Of a stretch of DNA of 64,000 nucleotides, positions 11,170-23,102 are shown in pieces. The DNA comes from Manduca sexta. Taxonomy: Eukaryota > Arthropoda > Insecta > Lepidoptera > Sphingidae. The notes beneath the pieces are model-generated. The model was given only the letters and a program-made list of their open reading frames with translations. It did not search any database and had not been told where the DNA came from. How positions within the stretch are numbered: position 1 is the stretch's first letter; each line of letters starts with the position of its first letter. The translations under genes and the position numbers were made by a program. Where the stretch lies: assembly GCF_014839805.1 (NCBI RefSeq), contig NC_051123.1, positions 1,842,727 to 1,906,726 on the forward strand, in the 5' to 3' direction.

Positions 11170-13040
11170 TAAAATGAAGACATGTGACTCAATACACGTA
11201 CGATAAGGAAAACCATATTCTTGAAAGTACTCTTGCGCTAGAAATGTTATTTCTAAGAAGGTCTTTAGTACAGTTGCGACTTGATTTCATACGGATTTTG
11301 CGATAACAAGTTATAACAGCATCCTACAACGGTACAGTAATTGCGATCCTGCAATAAATTGTATTTAAATCGATTTTTTATTCGGTAACTTTCAATTGTG
11401 AAATTTAACACACTTTTATTATTCATTTTTAAGCTAGTCGGTGGTAAAAGTGGCGTTGGTTCGCTCGTATTCGTCTTTATACTTGAACTCAACACACTTT
11501 CAGAGTGACTTGTGTTTCTCGCAGCAATTCGTTTGCTTAATGGACAAAATTGATGTACCATTATTTGTTAAGTAAGTCAATAAGTAATGTTCTCTTGCTA
11601 AACATTGCTGTACGTTCATATTTTACCACACAAGCTTGCATTCGTTATAATGTTTGTTTTTATGTACTTTGAAATGTGAATGCGTGGTTAGTAACTTTCT
11701 TAATGCTAATGCGAATAATTTTACGTAATTCTCAGGTTGTGAATGACAAAATTTTAGAAACATCAATGAGGCATAAAATATTAATTGCTACTTGAAATAT
11801 TTTGGCTGTAAGACGTGGTTTTATTGCCTATAATTTCTGTGTTAAGTTAAAAATAATATGTGAAACTTCATTCATGACCTAGTTTTATCCCGTAATTTTG
11901 TTTGTTTTAATAATATTAACATATCAAACAATGATTTCTAAATTTACATCATAATTACAACGAAGCATCCATTGTCAAAAGGGCGCGAAAACGTCACTTT
12001 TTGACAATGGGCCGCCATCTTGTTCCGCATGTGTTCGTCAGCATTTTTCTTGAGAGCTCGGTCAAGGATCCGCGATCATCACATTATTTCAAGTTCATAA
12101 TGACTGCGCGGAAGTTTATTGTTGGCGTTGACACCAGAGAAAGTTATGGTTAGAGGTCGAGTAAGGCCCACACGTTTGGTAAGATGGCGACAGATAAAAA
12201 AAGAAACGGTCTAACTTGCACTTTCATAGGATGTACAGATAAGGGCCTTTGCTTTTCTATTTTTTCTTGTCATTGTGTTTAATGTTATTGGTTCTTTAGA
12301 TTTTTATATCTATCTTTTTTTTTAATAATTATTAGATTTTATACCGTTTTTAGAAACGTTGTATGGCGTGCATTAATAAAAATTACTATAATCTGTCTCC
12401 AAAAAGTGTAAACCAACCGGCCAGTCATAAGTTCATGAAATAAAATGCCCTACAGTCTCATTTATAGAACTACGTTTCACTAACTATTTGTAAGGAGATC
12501 AAAATAATCATTTTATATTTTGTATTCACCATGTTATTCACTTATTACTTTAAGTTAAAAATCATCTGTTACAATTTTTATTACTTATTAAAAATAGTTG
12601 TCATTGAAGAAAGCGTAAATACATACTCCATCTAAAAATATTTCTCTTCGATTTACAAGTCATACTGCAAATTAACAACTATTCTATTTACCAATAAAAT
12701 TAACAACACGTCTTGTTTCATTTATTAACAATATTCCAATTAAATACGTCAATAATCCAGTTCATGATAAATGAACCAATTTTCTCAACAAGTTACCATG
12801 CACTATCAGTGAGGAACTTTCTAGGCGCAGAATTAATACTTTCCAGATCTCGCCGCTTCGGAATATATAAACATTACGCGGGTAATGTGGGTAATTCTAG
12901 AAATTACTGGAAAAATCAACACCGAGACATGACGCTATGTGACAATTGATTATGCTGTTTTAGTGGATTTTTAAGTGCTATTTTTTTGGTATGCAACTTG
13001 ATTTTTTAGTAATCAATTATGGGTAAATAGTTTGTCTGAT
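11170..13040. other. No gene supported; CpG-bearing patch at 11985-12200
   Basis: The patch around GGGCCGCCATCTTGTTCCGC contains a short ATG frame (ATG at 12100, 17 codons) and AAGATGGCGACAG, wording typical of insect 5' UTRs. No convincing donor follows, so I do not call an exon. The rest is AT-rich, with no element recognised. Confidence 0.35.
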
Positions 13041-13044
13041 ATTA

Positions 13045-13275
13045 AGAGAAACAAGCACACAAATTACGCCTTGCAGAGGTGTCTAGGGTACCCACTTTTG
13101 GACAATTGTTTTCCATTTCATGAAGTGATAGGGTAACCTATCGCGATATCGGACACTTTCACACTCCGGGCTGGTAGTGAGCAGAAATAACCCAAATATC
13201 ACTTTCTCGACCCAGGATTCGAACGCGGGAGCTCAAATCAGTTCGCACGCAATACAACTACACCGTGACAGTCTA
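13045..13275 (-). mobile_element. SINE-B, reverse orientation
   Basis: Read on the minus strand it gives GGATTCGAACGCGGGAGCTC inverted around CCCAGGATTCGAAC (B box region), CCCAAATATCACTTTCTCGA, and a shortened 3' tail. It lies immediately upstream of the 13312-13851 MITE. Confidence 0.75.
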
Positions 13276-13311
13276 ATAAGAGAAATAATAGTAATAAATA
13301 GTAGTAGAGTA

Positions 13312-13851
13312 AGAGCTCGTGAGCCCCAGACCTTCGTTATTTTATAAAAGCTGAAAGTTTGTCAGCGCATGCTCCTAACACAGGTAACAACGATGGGCCA
13401 TTATGAAGTTTGGGCTACAGTGGCTTTGGCAGGTACACGGTACTAAAGGTGTGTAAAATACCGATTTAGTTGCATCAAATAATAAAGTGAGATTTTATGG
13501 TATTACCTTCAGAAAATTATTAAAAATCACGTTATTCATTGACAGACACTCAACATCGTGGCAATCTCTTGCCAGACACCCTTAATGTTCATGAAGCTAT
13601 AATTTTATTTACGTTATAGTATAAAAGCTGATTTTTATATATAGTACTTGGGTAATAAGTAGATAATGTTTCCTCGTTAGCCAGACGTTTTTGATACACA
13701 CCCACTTTTTACACTTTTAATACCGTGTACCTGCCAAAGCCACTGTAGCCCAAATTTCATAATGGCCCATCGTTGTTACCTGTGTTGGGAGCATGCGCTG
13801 ACAAACTTTCAGCTTTTATAAAATAACGAAGGTCTGGGGTTCACGGGCTCT
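13312..13851. mobile_element. TA-flanked MITE with 147-bp terminal inverted repeats
   Basis: The left arm 13312-13458 and right arm 13705-13851 are inverted copies of each other at high identity (for example AGACCTTCGTTATTTTATAA in the left arm and its complement in the right arm). TA dinucleotides flank both ends (13310-13311 and 13852-13853), as expected of Tc1/mariner insertion. The 246-bp interior is non-coding and AT-rich. The arms could fold into a long hairpin. Confidence 0.9.
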
Positions 13852-14596
13852 TAGACTATAGTGACTAACTCTGATATTAAGTTGCAAAGGTCTGCTCGGT
13901 TAAATTGCATAATGGCTGTTAATTATAAGACTGTTTACACATAGCTTGGTCACTGAAATAACAAACCGCGGATAAGTTAATAATGATGTAGGACCCTAAT
14001 TCATACGAATACGTAGGTAGAGATTGAAAATTATTAATGGTATGTTTGCACGATATGAATTAATTGCTATAAATAAGTAATATATTGAATGTAAATGCCT
14101 ATTGGTGTGAATAATAAAAACTTTATCACGGGGTCGGAGCCCAAGGCGTTTTGCCTTAGAATGCCATAGAATATGTCATATGGAAGGGTGGCGCTCGGTG
14201 TTGGACTGGTTATTCGGTTATTTTGCGGATGCCTTGGAATAATTTGGGCATTATTTAATGGCAATATATAAATAGTTTTATTTACGTTTTTTAAGCTGGT
14301 GTTAATATAAAAAATACATTTTTAATGTAGAAGGGAGCGCGTGGGATTTCTGATGGTTATTTATCATTATTGGTAATTAATTTTCAGAGGCATTGCGGAT
14401 GCGTTTCTAACTTTTATTGAAGAAATACCTTAAATTTATAACATCCCTTTTTTTTGGTCGTGGTTATAAATATAATTGTATCGATTGTTGACTTTAAAAA
14501 AATTGAGATAGCTGGAAATAGATTTTATACTTGGATTAATAATAGTTATGTATGTCAATATCATAAGATACATAGGGGAAAGTTCCTTATTACTAC

Positions 14597-15175
14597 CGCC
14601 CAGCCTTCGTGGGGGGCGACTGAGCGCTTATGTTGGGGTAACTGTGCCTTACGGCCCGGCGTTGAGCCGCCCGGATTTGATGACGACCTTCGGGCGACCG
14701 CCGGGCCGAGTCCCTAACCCTATATACAACTTAAGCCTATGCACGGCCTACTAGCTAAAACTCCGCGGTGGCCCTCTTCGGCGCATTTGGGACGGCTGCG
14801 GGCTTCCTCTGACGTTGACGTGTCTAAGTCTGCGACCGCAGCCGCCCCTGCGCGGTGCCGCCTTGCGGCCCGTCTCCTATGGGGGAGGGGGGCTCAGAAG
14901 CCCCCACGCACCGAAGGACGCCCCCGGCGTCTACGGCAGTTTGAGGCCAACAACACACTGCCGTCCATCCCGGGGGTCAACCGAAAGATGTGCAAAAAAT
15001 GCACAAAAATGCACTAGGGCGGACAGCCCCCTGCTGCCCGCCGACGACCCCCTTCGTGGCCCCTATTAGTCGCCTCTTACGACAGGCAGGGGATACCGTG
15101 GTGGAATGCTCCAAACGCCCCCATTCCACAGGGCGAGAGACGCCGGTCAGTCATCCACCCGGCGCCTCCAGAACC
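14597..15175. repeat. GC-rich island, probably a retroelement fragment
   Basis: About 580 bp of strongly GC-rich sequence (CGGGCGACCGCCGGGCCGAG, GCGCGGTGCCGCCTTGCGGC) sits in AT-rich DNA. It has overlapping open frames of 70-90 codons in several frames, which is what GC-rich composition alone produces. The end block TAGTCGCCTCTTACGACAGG with GGGGATACCGTGG resembles wording I associate with dispersed insect retroelement tails, but I cannot name the family. No domain is recognisable. Confidence 0.5.
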
Positions 15176-15305
15176 GGAATATACCGGATAATTCCGGTTC
15201 TTAAAAAATATTAACAATTATTCCAGTCCGTATTAGAATCTATACGTACCGGAATATTCCGGTTCCTTAAAAAATAATAATGAATTTTCCGGTTTCTTAA
15301 ACCCA
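15176..15305. repeat. Repeated CCGGTTC(C)TTAAAAAATA motif with palindrome
   Basis: Three spaced copies of a CCGG-TTCTTAAA unit follow the GC island (ATTCCGGTTCTTAAAAAATA, ATTCCGGTTCCTTAAAAAAT, TTTCCGGTTTCTTAAAC). The middle one contains the exact 16-base palindrome ACCGGAATATTCCGGT at 15248-15263. It may be the tail of the adjacent element. Confidence 0.6.
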
Positions 15306-15559
15306 TATCGGTTCCAAACACCCACGCAGGAAGTAATCTAACAGTAATTAAGTATGATCTTTGGTTACTCAAAAACGTGAATTAATATTTTCTCTCACAT
15401 CCTTAGTGTCTTCACATTTTGTCCAAGGTCGGACGCCGAAAGTGGCCCGTTACCGGCCTGCCTTGAGCTTTTAGATTTGAATGTGTATAATCAGAGTATA
15501 TTACACAATACGTAGACGGAGCACTCATTTTGTATGTATTCATAAGTTTTAAATTATGT

Positions 15560-15609
15560 TGTTTTTGAAATGTTTTGTTTTAATGTTTAAACAAAACATT
15601 TCAAAAACA
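15560..15609. repeat. Perfect 21-bp hairpin
   Basis: The arm 15560-15580 (TGTTTTTGAAATGTTTTGTTT) is exactly complementary to 15589-15609, with an 8-base loop. It is isolated; no flanking target duplication or longer element was found. It could be the remnant of a palindromic MITE. Confidence 0.85.
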
Positions 15610-16066
15610 GTATAATCCTTTGGGTTCATAAACTTCCAAGGTATAATGTATTTGGACGCTTGTATATCTAAGCGACAAATACCAAAAATGTATTATATAA
15701 ATATTTAGAATCGCCATTTTTTTCTGCGTCATTTAATCTAGGTTTTGTAAGTCTAGGACAATTTTAATATCATTAGGCTATATCTTTATAAAATAAAAAG
15801 TTTAATTTTTATGAATTATTATATTAAAATCGAAACTTTAAATCACTCTACTCAAAAATTTACTAATTGTCGCTTAGATATTATCGCCTTTCAAGCGTCG
15901 ATTTATAAGGTACTATGGGTTGTTTTTGTTTCCTAGTTTAATGAAAAGATAATAAACCAGAGTCCGTAGAGATGCTTTTTAACAATCTTTAATCTTTTTA
16001 ACAAAATTAAATGAATGTAAGCGACATATAACGATAAGTCTGTACACTAGGTAGATTGTATCACTT

Positions 16067-16260
16067 CACGTGTCGCCACCACCCATAATCGCTGATATCT
16101 CATCCTCTCCCAGTGACCGTCCTGAGCCGAGGTTCGTGACCCGTTGGATCGCCTTCAGCACGGTCACTTACTTTTCAAAGGGTTTCGAGTGCCTAAAGCA
16201 CCATAAAGTCCGGTGTGTTAATATGAGCCGGCCTTGCCAGGGAAGCAAACGTTATGTCAG
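16067..16260 (+). repeat. Dispersed repeat H
   Basis: It shares order and wording with 63460-63602 on the same strand: a CAGTGACCGT-like start, CTGAGCCGAGGTTCGTGAC, the TTCAAAGGGTTTCGAGTGCC block and CCTTGCCAGG near the end. It is non-coding; family unknown. Confidence 0.55.
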
Positions 16261-16961
16261 GTAAAAAAAAAGATGTCTACAGTTTGTCTATATGTATTTT
16301 CCATAGCGTTAGCGTTAACGATTGTTGGTAGACATTTGGGTTATGACCCCAATTCTTGCTGTTTTACCGCAAAAGAATTCAACGCATGATTATATATTTT
16401 TTTGTATGAATTGATATAAATTATATATTAGGCAAGTAATTATAGCAATACATATGTGTATTGTAATGTAGATCCTAGAATAACATATCTCTTTATTCCG
16501 GAAGGGGTAGGCAGAGATGTCTGGATTACCACGCATTCCCTTCTATAATATTTGCAATCGTTTACATCAATACGATCACAAATTCCGGGCAAAACGATTT
16601 TTATATTCGAAAGATTGATCATTTTTAAAAGAATTACTTATCGATTTCATAGCCGTAGTATATATGTTATAACACTGATGAGGCGATACTATTATAGTAT
16701 AATAAGCCATAAATATCAGTAAATGAAGCGTAACACTCACACTGGCTAATGGTTCCTGCTTCACACGGAAATATCGGGTACAGTCGGTTACAATTATATT
16801 ATTAATGGAAAAGTTAGATAGATATTTATCATAAGACGTTAAGGTCAAATTTTCAATTTGTTTTTGTTACGTAAAGATAACGGGATGTTAAGGTCAAAAA
16901 TTAAAGTTTTGTTCACAGAAACTTCAAGAAAACGTGATATATAAGTCATAGAAGTGCATGG

Positions 16962-17187
16962 CTTAAGGTTATAGCTTAAGGTCCATTTTTCATACATTTT
17001 GTTTCACCTTTAATCTGGGTAACTAAACAAGTATTGACAAGTAAAGAATTTAAATTCACGTCTAGTTAGTGATTAGTTCTCGCAGTTGAAAGAAAAACGT
17101 AAAAATAATTAATATGCATGGATATTTCGGCCTTTAAAATTTAATACGACGAAATTTGAAAAATGGACCTTAAGCTTTAACCTTAAG
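16962..17187. mobile_element. Palindromic MITE with one arm mostly deleted
   Basis: The left end CTTAAGGTTATAGCTTAAGG and right end (reverse complement) CTTAAGGTTAAAGCTTAAGG form a TIR of about 28 bases, with TTAA at 16963-16966 and 17183-17186. The left arm runs about 180 bases to the 9-base loop AATACGACG and matches the arm at window position 245-68. The second arm is reduced to AAATTT plus the terminal TIR. Non-coding. Confidence 0.85.
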
Positions 17188-17189
17188 AA

Positions 17190-17945
17190 ATTGATTGAGA
17201 AATTTGTTTTGCATATATATAAGATACCCCTTCTGATTTGTCATGAACAAAATTTAGTAATCGAAAAGACAGATTTTTACTTAGTTATACTTATAATTCT
17301 TATTTGTTCGCTATCCATCAAAAAACTTTTCTATCGTTTTTTCAGATATTTCAATTATGCGAAACGCAAACGATAATGTCACGTTGATTTTTATAAAATA
17401 GTGGTAAAACCCCAGTTCAGCAATATAAATGATCTATTATCTGATATTAGATGATATATTGCCGTCGACATAGCATTTAATTGTATTCGGATTTTTCTTT
17501 TTCTATCAAAGATTCAAAATATTTATGTGCTTTACCCAAAAATACTAGAATTTTGTTGTTCTAAAGTACTTCATTACTTTAATCATATTCTGAAAATTAG
17601 GCACAAAATTTAAAGTCAACACAGTTTTCGATATGACATTACTCTTATTAAAGGCTAACACACACAACTACTATATCGCTTTGCATCGCCCTTTAATTAA
17701 GTAAGCTATACCAGTCTTCGCTAGTTTATCCATTTTAAAGATTGGTTCTATATCGACGGGGAAAGGCTAATGACCTAAGCGACATTTTAAGCGACACTAA
17801 GTGTTATACATATTTAAAATCAGCATTTTTCTATGTTTTTTTTTTAACTTAGTTAAAATTAAAATAAATGTAGCTTAAGTAAATTTGTTTCAATCGTCGA
17901 TATTATCGTTATCAAAATAAACCTTTTGATAAGGAATGTTAAGCT
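17190..17945. other. AT-rich stretch, nothing recognised
   Basis: The only open frame (61 codons from 17191) starts inside MITE flank sequence and has AT-driven composition. No splice-bounded exon or known element was seen. Confidence 0.45.
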
Positions 17946-17949
17946 TATA

Positions 17950-18085
17950 AATTAAACTATTTTACGGATTTTATCGCGGTTTTAATATTTTACTTTTCTC
18001 CCGACGTTTCGAAGACTTTGCAGCCTTCATGGTCACGGAGGGGACTGAGGTGTTGTTCATCCGCAAAGTCAGAGTTACAATATCT
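17950..18085 (-). repeat. Repeat E, non-LTR tail, reverse
   Basis: It contains TTTATCGCGGTTTTAATATT, CCCGACGTTTCGAAGACTTT and GCAGCCTTCATGGTCACGGA. The plus-sense version reads as a retroposon 3' end. Copies: 18575-18690 (+), 24925-24995 (-), 34800-34905 (+), 37610-37675 (-). Confidence 0.65.
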
Positions 18086-18574
18086 ACCTAACTGTAACGC
18101 GTAAACATAAGAAATCATTAAGGAATGTTAGACTTCATTGAACATTCGTGCATGTTTATAGATGTTTGGTCAAATTAAAATGTATGATTTGCAAAATTTT
18201 GTTCAATACACAAAGCAGGACATTGATTTAAATGTAATTCTATTTTATATTAATTTAATGAATATAGATCAATTATATTCTAATAAGTAAACAACAAGGC
18301 GTTTTATATTTAATTTTTTGAAATTAAATGAGGTTAGTGGATTATAAAATAAATTAACCAACTCTAACCAAGCGATTTGTAAGTGTGCGCTAGGTTTTAC
18401 GTAGTGGAGTGTGACTTTGTTAAACTCTTTTTTTCTTTACTGATCGATCAATCAGTTTAATAACTCCACTTGTGCAATATTTCTGCAAACCATTCCGTTA
18501 GTTGCATCTAATACTATAAAACAAACATATAGGAATAAATTTGGAAATAATGTTATGGATATTGACATTAAAAT

Positions 18575-18690
18575 TAAAGTATTTTTCGGATTTTATATCC
18601 CGTGACCACGAAGGCTGCAAAGTCAAAACGTCAGAGAAAATTAAAATATAAAAACCGCAATATAATCCGAAAAATAGTTTCATTTTAATG
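18575..18690 (+). repeat. Repeat E copy
   Basis: CCCGTGACCACGAAGGCTGC, then AAAGTC, CGTCAGAGAAAATTAAAATA and AACCGCAATATAATCCGAAA. This is the same order as the reverse copy 0.5 kb upstream, so the two copies are inverted with respect to each other. Confidence 0.65.
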
Positions 18691-18879
18691 TCTAACATTC
18701 GCGTAAAGATAGCATACTGACATAAAGACAATATGATTTTTTTTCATAATTAAAATATATATTGCCGCCATTATGCATTCAAAACTTTTCGACCTTCTCA
18801 AGATGAGGGTGATGATATTATTTTGTTTATAGTATTTTTTTGTAAATCCGCTTGCGATACACTTGCCAATACAATTTCT

Positions 18880-19075
18880 ACTCTTTTTTTATTGCTTTGG
18901 ATGACGAGATTGCACTTGCCATTTTGAGACAAGAGCTGTTGAGTCTTATGACAGTAGTTACACTGGCTACAATGATCTTCAAACCGGAACACAGCGACTA
19001 CATACTGCTTCGCGGCAGAAATATACATTGCGGTGGTACCTACCCGGACTCTCACATACGAGAGACCAACCACCA
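18880..19075 (+). mobile_element. SINE-C copy, internally deleted
   Basis: It begins TTTTTATTGCTTTGGATGAC, continues with CTTCAAACCGGAACACAGCG and GGCAGAAATATACATTGCGG, and ends at CACATACGAGAGACCAACCA. Compared with 21702-21990 it lacks the first internal block. Both strands carry spurious open frames. Orientation is arbitrary. Confidence 0.7.
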
Positions 19076-19299
19076 GTTTTCACAACCAAACAATCATATT
19101 CAGTTAGAAATCAATCTATTACATCAAATCGATACGTAAGCTGTTACCGTAAGGTTCGCGTGTTGGACATTTCGACCGTTATCGACAAACTAGGTCAATG
19201 TTGGTTCGCACTTTTCACTTTAAAGGGACCGTTCGATATATCATTCGTAAAATTGTGGTGTGAATAATTACAATTCAATAAAATAACATCCATTATAAC

Positions 19300-19430
19300 A
19301 CTGTTTTTTATCCGGGCAAGTTGACGTGACGTCACTGCATCTGATGATAAGTGGAATCCAATAGAATATCGACTGATGAGGGATGATTAACCCTCGACAG
19401 TCAGCACAATTATGCCGGCCTGTTGGCACC
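19300..19430 (-). repeat. Repeat D 3' part, reverse
   Basis: The minus strand reads TGGTGCCAACAGGCCGGCAT, then the CTGACTGTCGAGGG region and the ATTCTATTGGATTCCACTTA tail. It matches the right-hand half of 30181-30428. Confidence 0.7.
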
Positions 19431-19444
19431 AACTATAACATTAG

Positions 19445-20555
19445 ATAGACAGTAAAAAAATATCTCCATAAAGTTCGCTTTCAAAAACGAACTTTAAAAT
19501 GTACGAAATAATATTCATTTTAATGGACATGTAATTAACTGTTAAGTAATCGTGGCGAAACCAGTTAGTGTAAAGGGACCGCCAATTAAAAACGTTTTGA
19601 TTAATTGATTCGAAATGTTTTTATGTTTCCATTTATATTTTATCTTCACTGTTGAATTACGGAAGATCACGCGTGTGCCTGTTAAAGTTTTGTTGATATC
19701 TTAAATATAAACGGTATATTGATTAGAGGCCTTAATAATAATAAAAAAAATGTTGTTTGTATTTGATTTTGCGGACCTTCTTCCACAGATAGATATTATA
19801 TATACATGCGACTTAGATGCAGACGATACGTTATGTCCCCAAGAGCTGAACTCATCAGCAAAATGCTCTAGTCGTATGAAGATTTTAAGTTAAATGAAAA
19901 TATAAAAATCAATCATTCATTTCGAAACTATTGATTGTTACCAAAATTATATTGTTATTGTGTGTCTGTTTGTGATTAGAAGTAAGATTGTAACTTAAGA
20001 AAGTGATACCATTACGATTTAAAGCTTTGATTAATAACTTTTATTAGTAAGCAGATTACGGCTCGAGATAAAAGCGAAAACAATGATAATTTTTATTAAA
20101 GACAAAATGTTCATATCAAATTATGTGCAATAAACATTAAAAAAAAAGAAAATTACGTATAAATATAATAAACAATGATAAAATCTAACATTAGCTATTA
20201 CAATAAAGTAGTTAAAATTAATGAATCGTTTAACTAAGAAAGTATAAACTGTGATAGAAGATTTTTCACTTTCACTTTAAAATTATGAAATATTGATCGT
20301 AAAACACTTTTACTTATATTTAAAAAAAACCGTATATGTGTTATTACGTAATTTGCATACAAACCGGTATTATAGAACATTGATCTCATGTTTAGAAATG
20401 GAAAGTTATAAATAAATTGGTAATTGTATAAATGTTAGAAAATGTGCAAACGATAAATGTAGTTTAATATTTATGTATGCTTATTGAATGTTGAGAAGAA
20501 AGTACAGTTACATCAAGAAGAAATCAAGTAACATTGTAAGGAATTTTCAATTATA
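19445..20555. other. AT-rich stretch, nothing recognised
   Basis: No exon, SINE box or TIR pair was found. Homopolymer-rich AT sequence makes all short frames uninformative. Confidence 0.45.
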
Positions 20556-20559
20556 CTTT

Positions 20560-20765
20560 ACTAGCTTTTGCTCGCGGTTTCTAATAAAGTTTTCCGGAAA
20601 AAAATCCCGCTATATATTTTCCCGGGAAAGAAACTAACCTATAACTTTCCCAGGGTCTTAAACTATCTCTAGACCAAATTTCATAAAAAACCGTTAAATT
20701 GATTTTGAGATAAGCGATAACATGCAGACGGTCGGAAAAGAGGCCTTTGTTTTATAATATATATG
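20560..20765 (+). repeat. LINE-type 3' end fragment (repeat G relative)
   Basis: It opens ACTAGCTTTTGCTCGCGGTT and has TTTCCCAGGGTCTTAAACTA, CCAAATTTCATAAAAAACCG and a TTTATAATATATATGTA end. This is the usual layout of an insect retroposon 3' UTR. Confidence 0.55.
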
Positions 20766-21701
20766 TACAGTTTCCGATAAGACTAAATAATCAGTATTAA
20801 TTAGTCAGTTTCTTGAGGAAAGGTGGTCAGCTGCTCTCTTTGGATTTACAGTATGTGTAACGGAAGTACTTACACGTAGTTTCTGTATGTACTTGTTTTC
20901 AATTATTCAGATCTCTATTTGATATTCCCGGTTTGCCCCTCCTTCCCTGGATTAAGTTTTGAGTTTAGGTCTCCCTATCAATTATTACAATTAATTCAAT
21001 GGTTTGTGAAAGGTGAATACAGACAATTATTAGATTTTTTTTATTTATTTCAAAATCTCCAGCACGTCTGTTACAAAAACGTATGTCCAAAAACTACAAT
21101 TTAACAACTTTAACTTTTAACAAATGGTTAATTACATTTTTTATCAGGGAGATAATATTAATAAAACAGATATTTTGAAAAATGTTACTAGTTCCAGAGA
21201 TTAGCCGCTACAAACCTACAAACTCAAACTATTCCTCTTTATAGTATCAGTATATATGAATATACATTTAAAAATAATAACGACGCGGTTATATAATATT
21301 TAAATATTAAAAGTGTTTTTGAAGTTGACGCATTATTTCTTAGAATTTTACACCCAAAAAGAAGTCACCAAAAAAGTTTATTCAAAGCGTTACATCAAGA
21401 TATATCTTTATTATTAGAAACTATACCTACAGTCTTTTGCTCATCCATTCGCGTCTAAACTAAATTAATTCATATTACATAATTTAGTAAACAAAGTATT
21501 AAGGAGTTACGAACGCTCTTCTAAGTGAAAGTGTAAGGGTATGCAGATTACATCACGCACGGAATGGCCCGAATTAACATTTTAATGTGAACATTAGTTT
21601 ATTGGGATTAACTAGGGATAAGTCCCATATTAGCATACGACGACTAACAGTAATTTTAAAGGAAATATCTGATATTGATCAAAGATAATAATAAATTCCT
21701 T

Positions 21702-21990
21702 TTTTTTATTGCTTTGAATGACGAGTCAAGCTTGCCGTTTGCTTGATGGACGATCGCCCATAAACAAAAGAAACACCATCCAACACTTTGAATTACAAAG
21801 TATTGTTTGGTATTCCATTGCGCTCGCCATCTTCAGACGTGAGATGTTGTCTCATTTATTTCCATTGGTTACAATGTCCTTCAAACTGGAACACAACAGT
21901 GAAACAGTGCTGCTTGGCGGTAGAAATAGACATTGCGGTGATACCTACCCAGGCGGACTCTCACATATGAGAGACCTACCACCAGTAAAT
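21702..21990 (+). mobile_element. SINE-C, longest copy in the window
   Basis: It starts TTTTTTTATTGCTTTGAATG, then CGATCGCCCATAAACAAAAG, ACACCATCCAACACTTTGAA, TACAATGTCCTTCAAACTGG, GGCGGTAGAAATAGACATTG, and ends at GAGAGACCTACCACCAGTAA. Other copies: 18880-19075, 48298-48583, and a fragment at 34240-34335. The 94- and 60-codon frames are SINE sequence. Confidence 0.75.
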
Positions 21991-22001
21991 CAATTAAATT
22001 G

Positions 22002-22211
22002 ACACATACACATCAAGCATTTATCGTCGTATGGGTAGGCAGAGGTGCAACTAGTGGAACCACTTTTTGCCATGTGTTTCGTCCTATGATGTGATGATGT
22101 GATCGTGCCGAGTCTAAGGCCATATCGGATATACTAAGCTTGAAAACCTAAAATCACTGCTCGACGCGGGATTCGAGTTTGGGACCTCAGTGTGCCACCA
22201 AAGCAATCACT
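22002..22211 (-). mobile_element. SINE-B, reverse, abutting SINE-C
   Basis: It contains ATTTATCGTCGTATGGGTAG, CGTCCTATGATGTGATGATG and CGCGGGATTCGAGTTTGGGA (B box on the minus strand). It sits within about 12 bases of the SINE-C end, so one probably inserted into the tail of the other. Confidence 0.75.
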
Positions 22212-22860
22212 AAACACTTTTTGCTTGACTATCAACTAACCTTAATACCGAAGATAAATCCATAAGTAATATTAACTACAAAATAATTTCATTTCTATAG
22301 GTCAGTGGCAATGACCTTCAAATATTACTGATGACTTGCACATCGCAATTTCAAAACCTAATTCAAATAAATTGATAGAGTTAATGGGATAATGTTAGAG
22401 CAAAAAATGTACTTAATGATCCCTTCATATATTTATATATTCATATAGATATGTATGATACAGTGTGTAACACATATGCAATGTTTCGGAGAATTGATTT
22501 ATTTGAAATCTGGCGGGTTTGGATTTAATGATACTAAGGCAGTGATTAAGTCAACAAAAATGGGTAATCATTGCAACAAAATATACATTGCGAGCGTAGG
22601 TATTTACAAATGAACTGAGACATAATTCAGAATTAAGTGCTTAGACTTAACTTCTCCGTATACTGGCTTAATAGTCAAAACTGTTAATGCAAAATAGTCT
22701 ATATTGACGGTTGAAAGGCGAAATGACTTAGCGACAATAAGTTTCATATATATTTAATATCAACACGTTTTTTATGTTTTTATTACCTATATAAATAAAA
22801 AAATAATGTTGCTTAAATCAATTAATCTTTCAACCGTATATTCTAGCTTTGTAAAAAGTA

Positions 22861-23100
22861 ACTCCCTTATTCATAGACGTTATTTATCTAAGGACGGACC
22901 ATTGCAGTGATAACAAGTCTGTTTCTCAGTGCTGACGGCATGACAGCCTTCGCTGTGCGTAGTCATAGGGCTGTTGTGATTGGCTAATATTGAGATACAA
23001 CTTGAATCTAGTTGGCTGTCAGATAAACAAAGCTGAGAAACAGACTTGTTATCACAGCAATGCTCCGTCCTTAGATAAATAACGTCTATTGATAAAGGAG
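22861..23100. mobile_element. TA-flanked MITE with TIRs of about 65 bp, copy 1
   Basis: The left end ACTCCCTTATTCATAGACGT and the reverse complement of the right end, CTCCTTTATCAATAGACGTT, start a TIR of about 65 bases that includes TTATTTATCTAAGGACGGA and GATAACAAGTCTGTTTCTCA. TA flanks both ends (22859-22860 and 23101-23102). The centre contains TGGCTAATATTGAGATACAA. Copy 2 lies inverted at 31984-32289. Non-coding. Confidence 0.9.
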
Positions 23101-23102
23101 TA

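Noticed and set aside
12091..12165. Possible first exon with ATG in a CpG-bearing patch
   Set aside because: The frame stops after 17 codons and no good donor lies before the stop.
14739..15069. Overlapping 84-92 codon open frames in the GC-rich island
   Set aside because: Several frames are open at once, as GC-rich DNA predicts; no domain, start context or splice sites support any of them.
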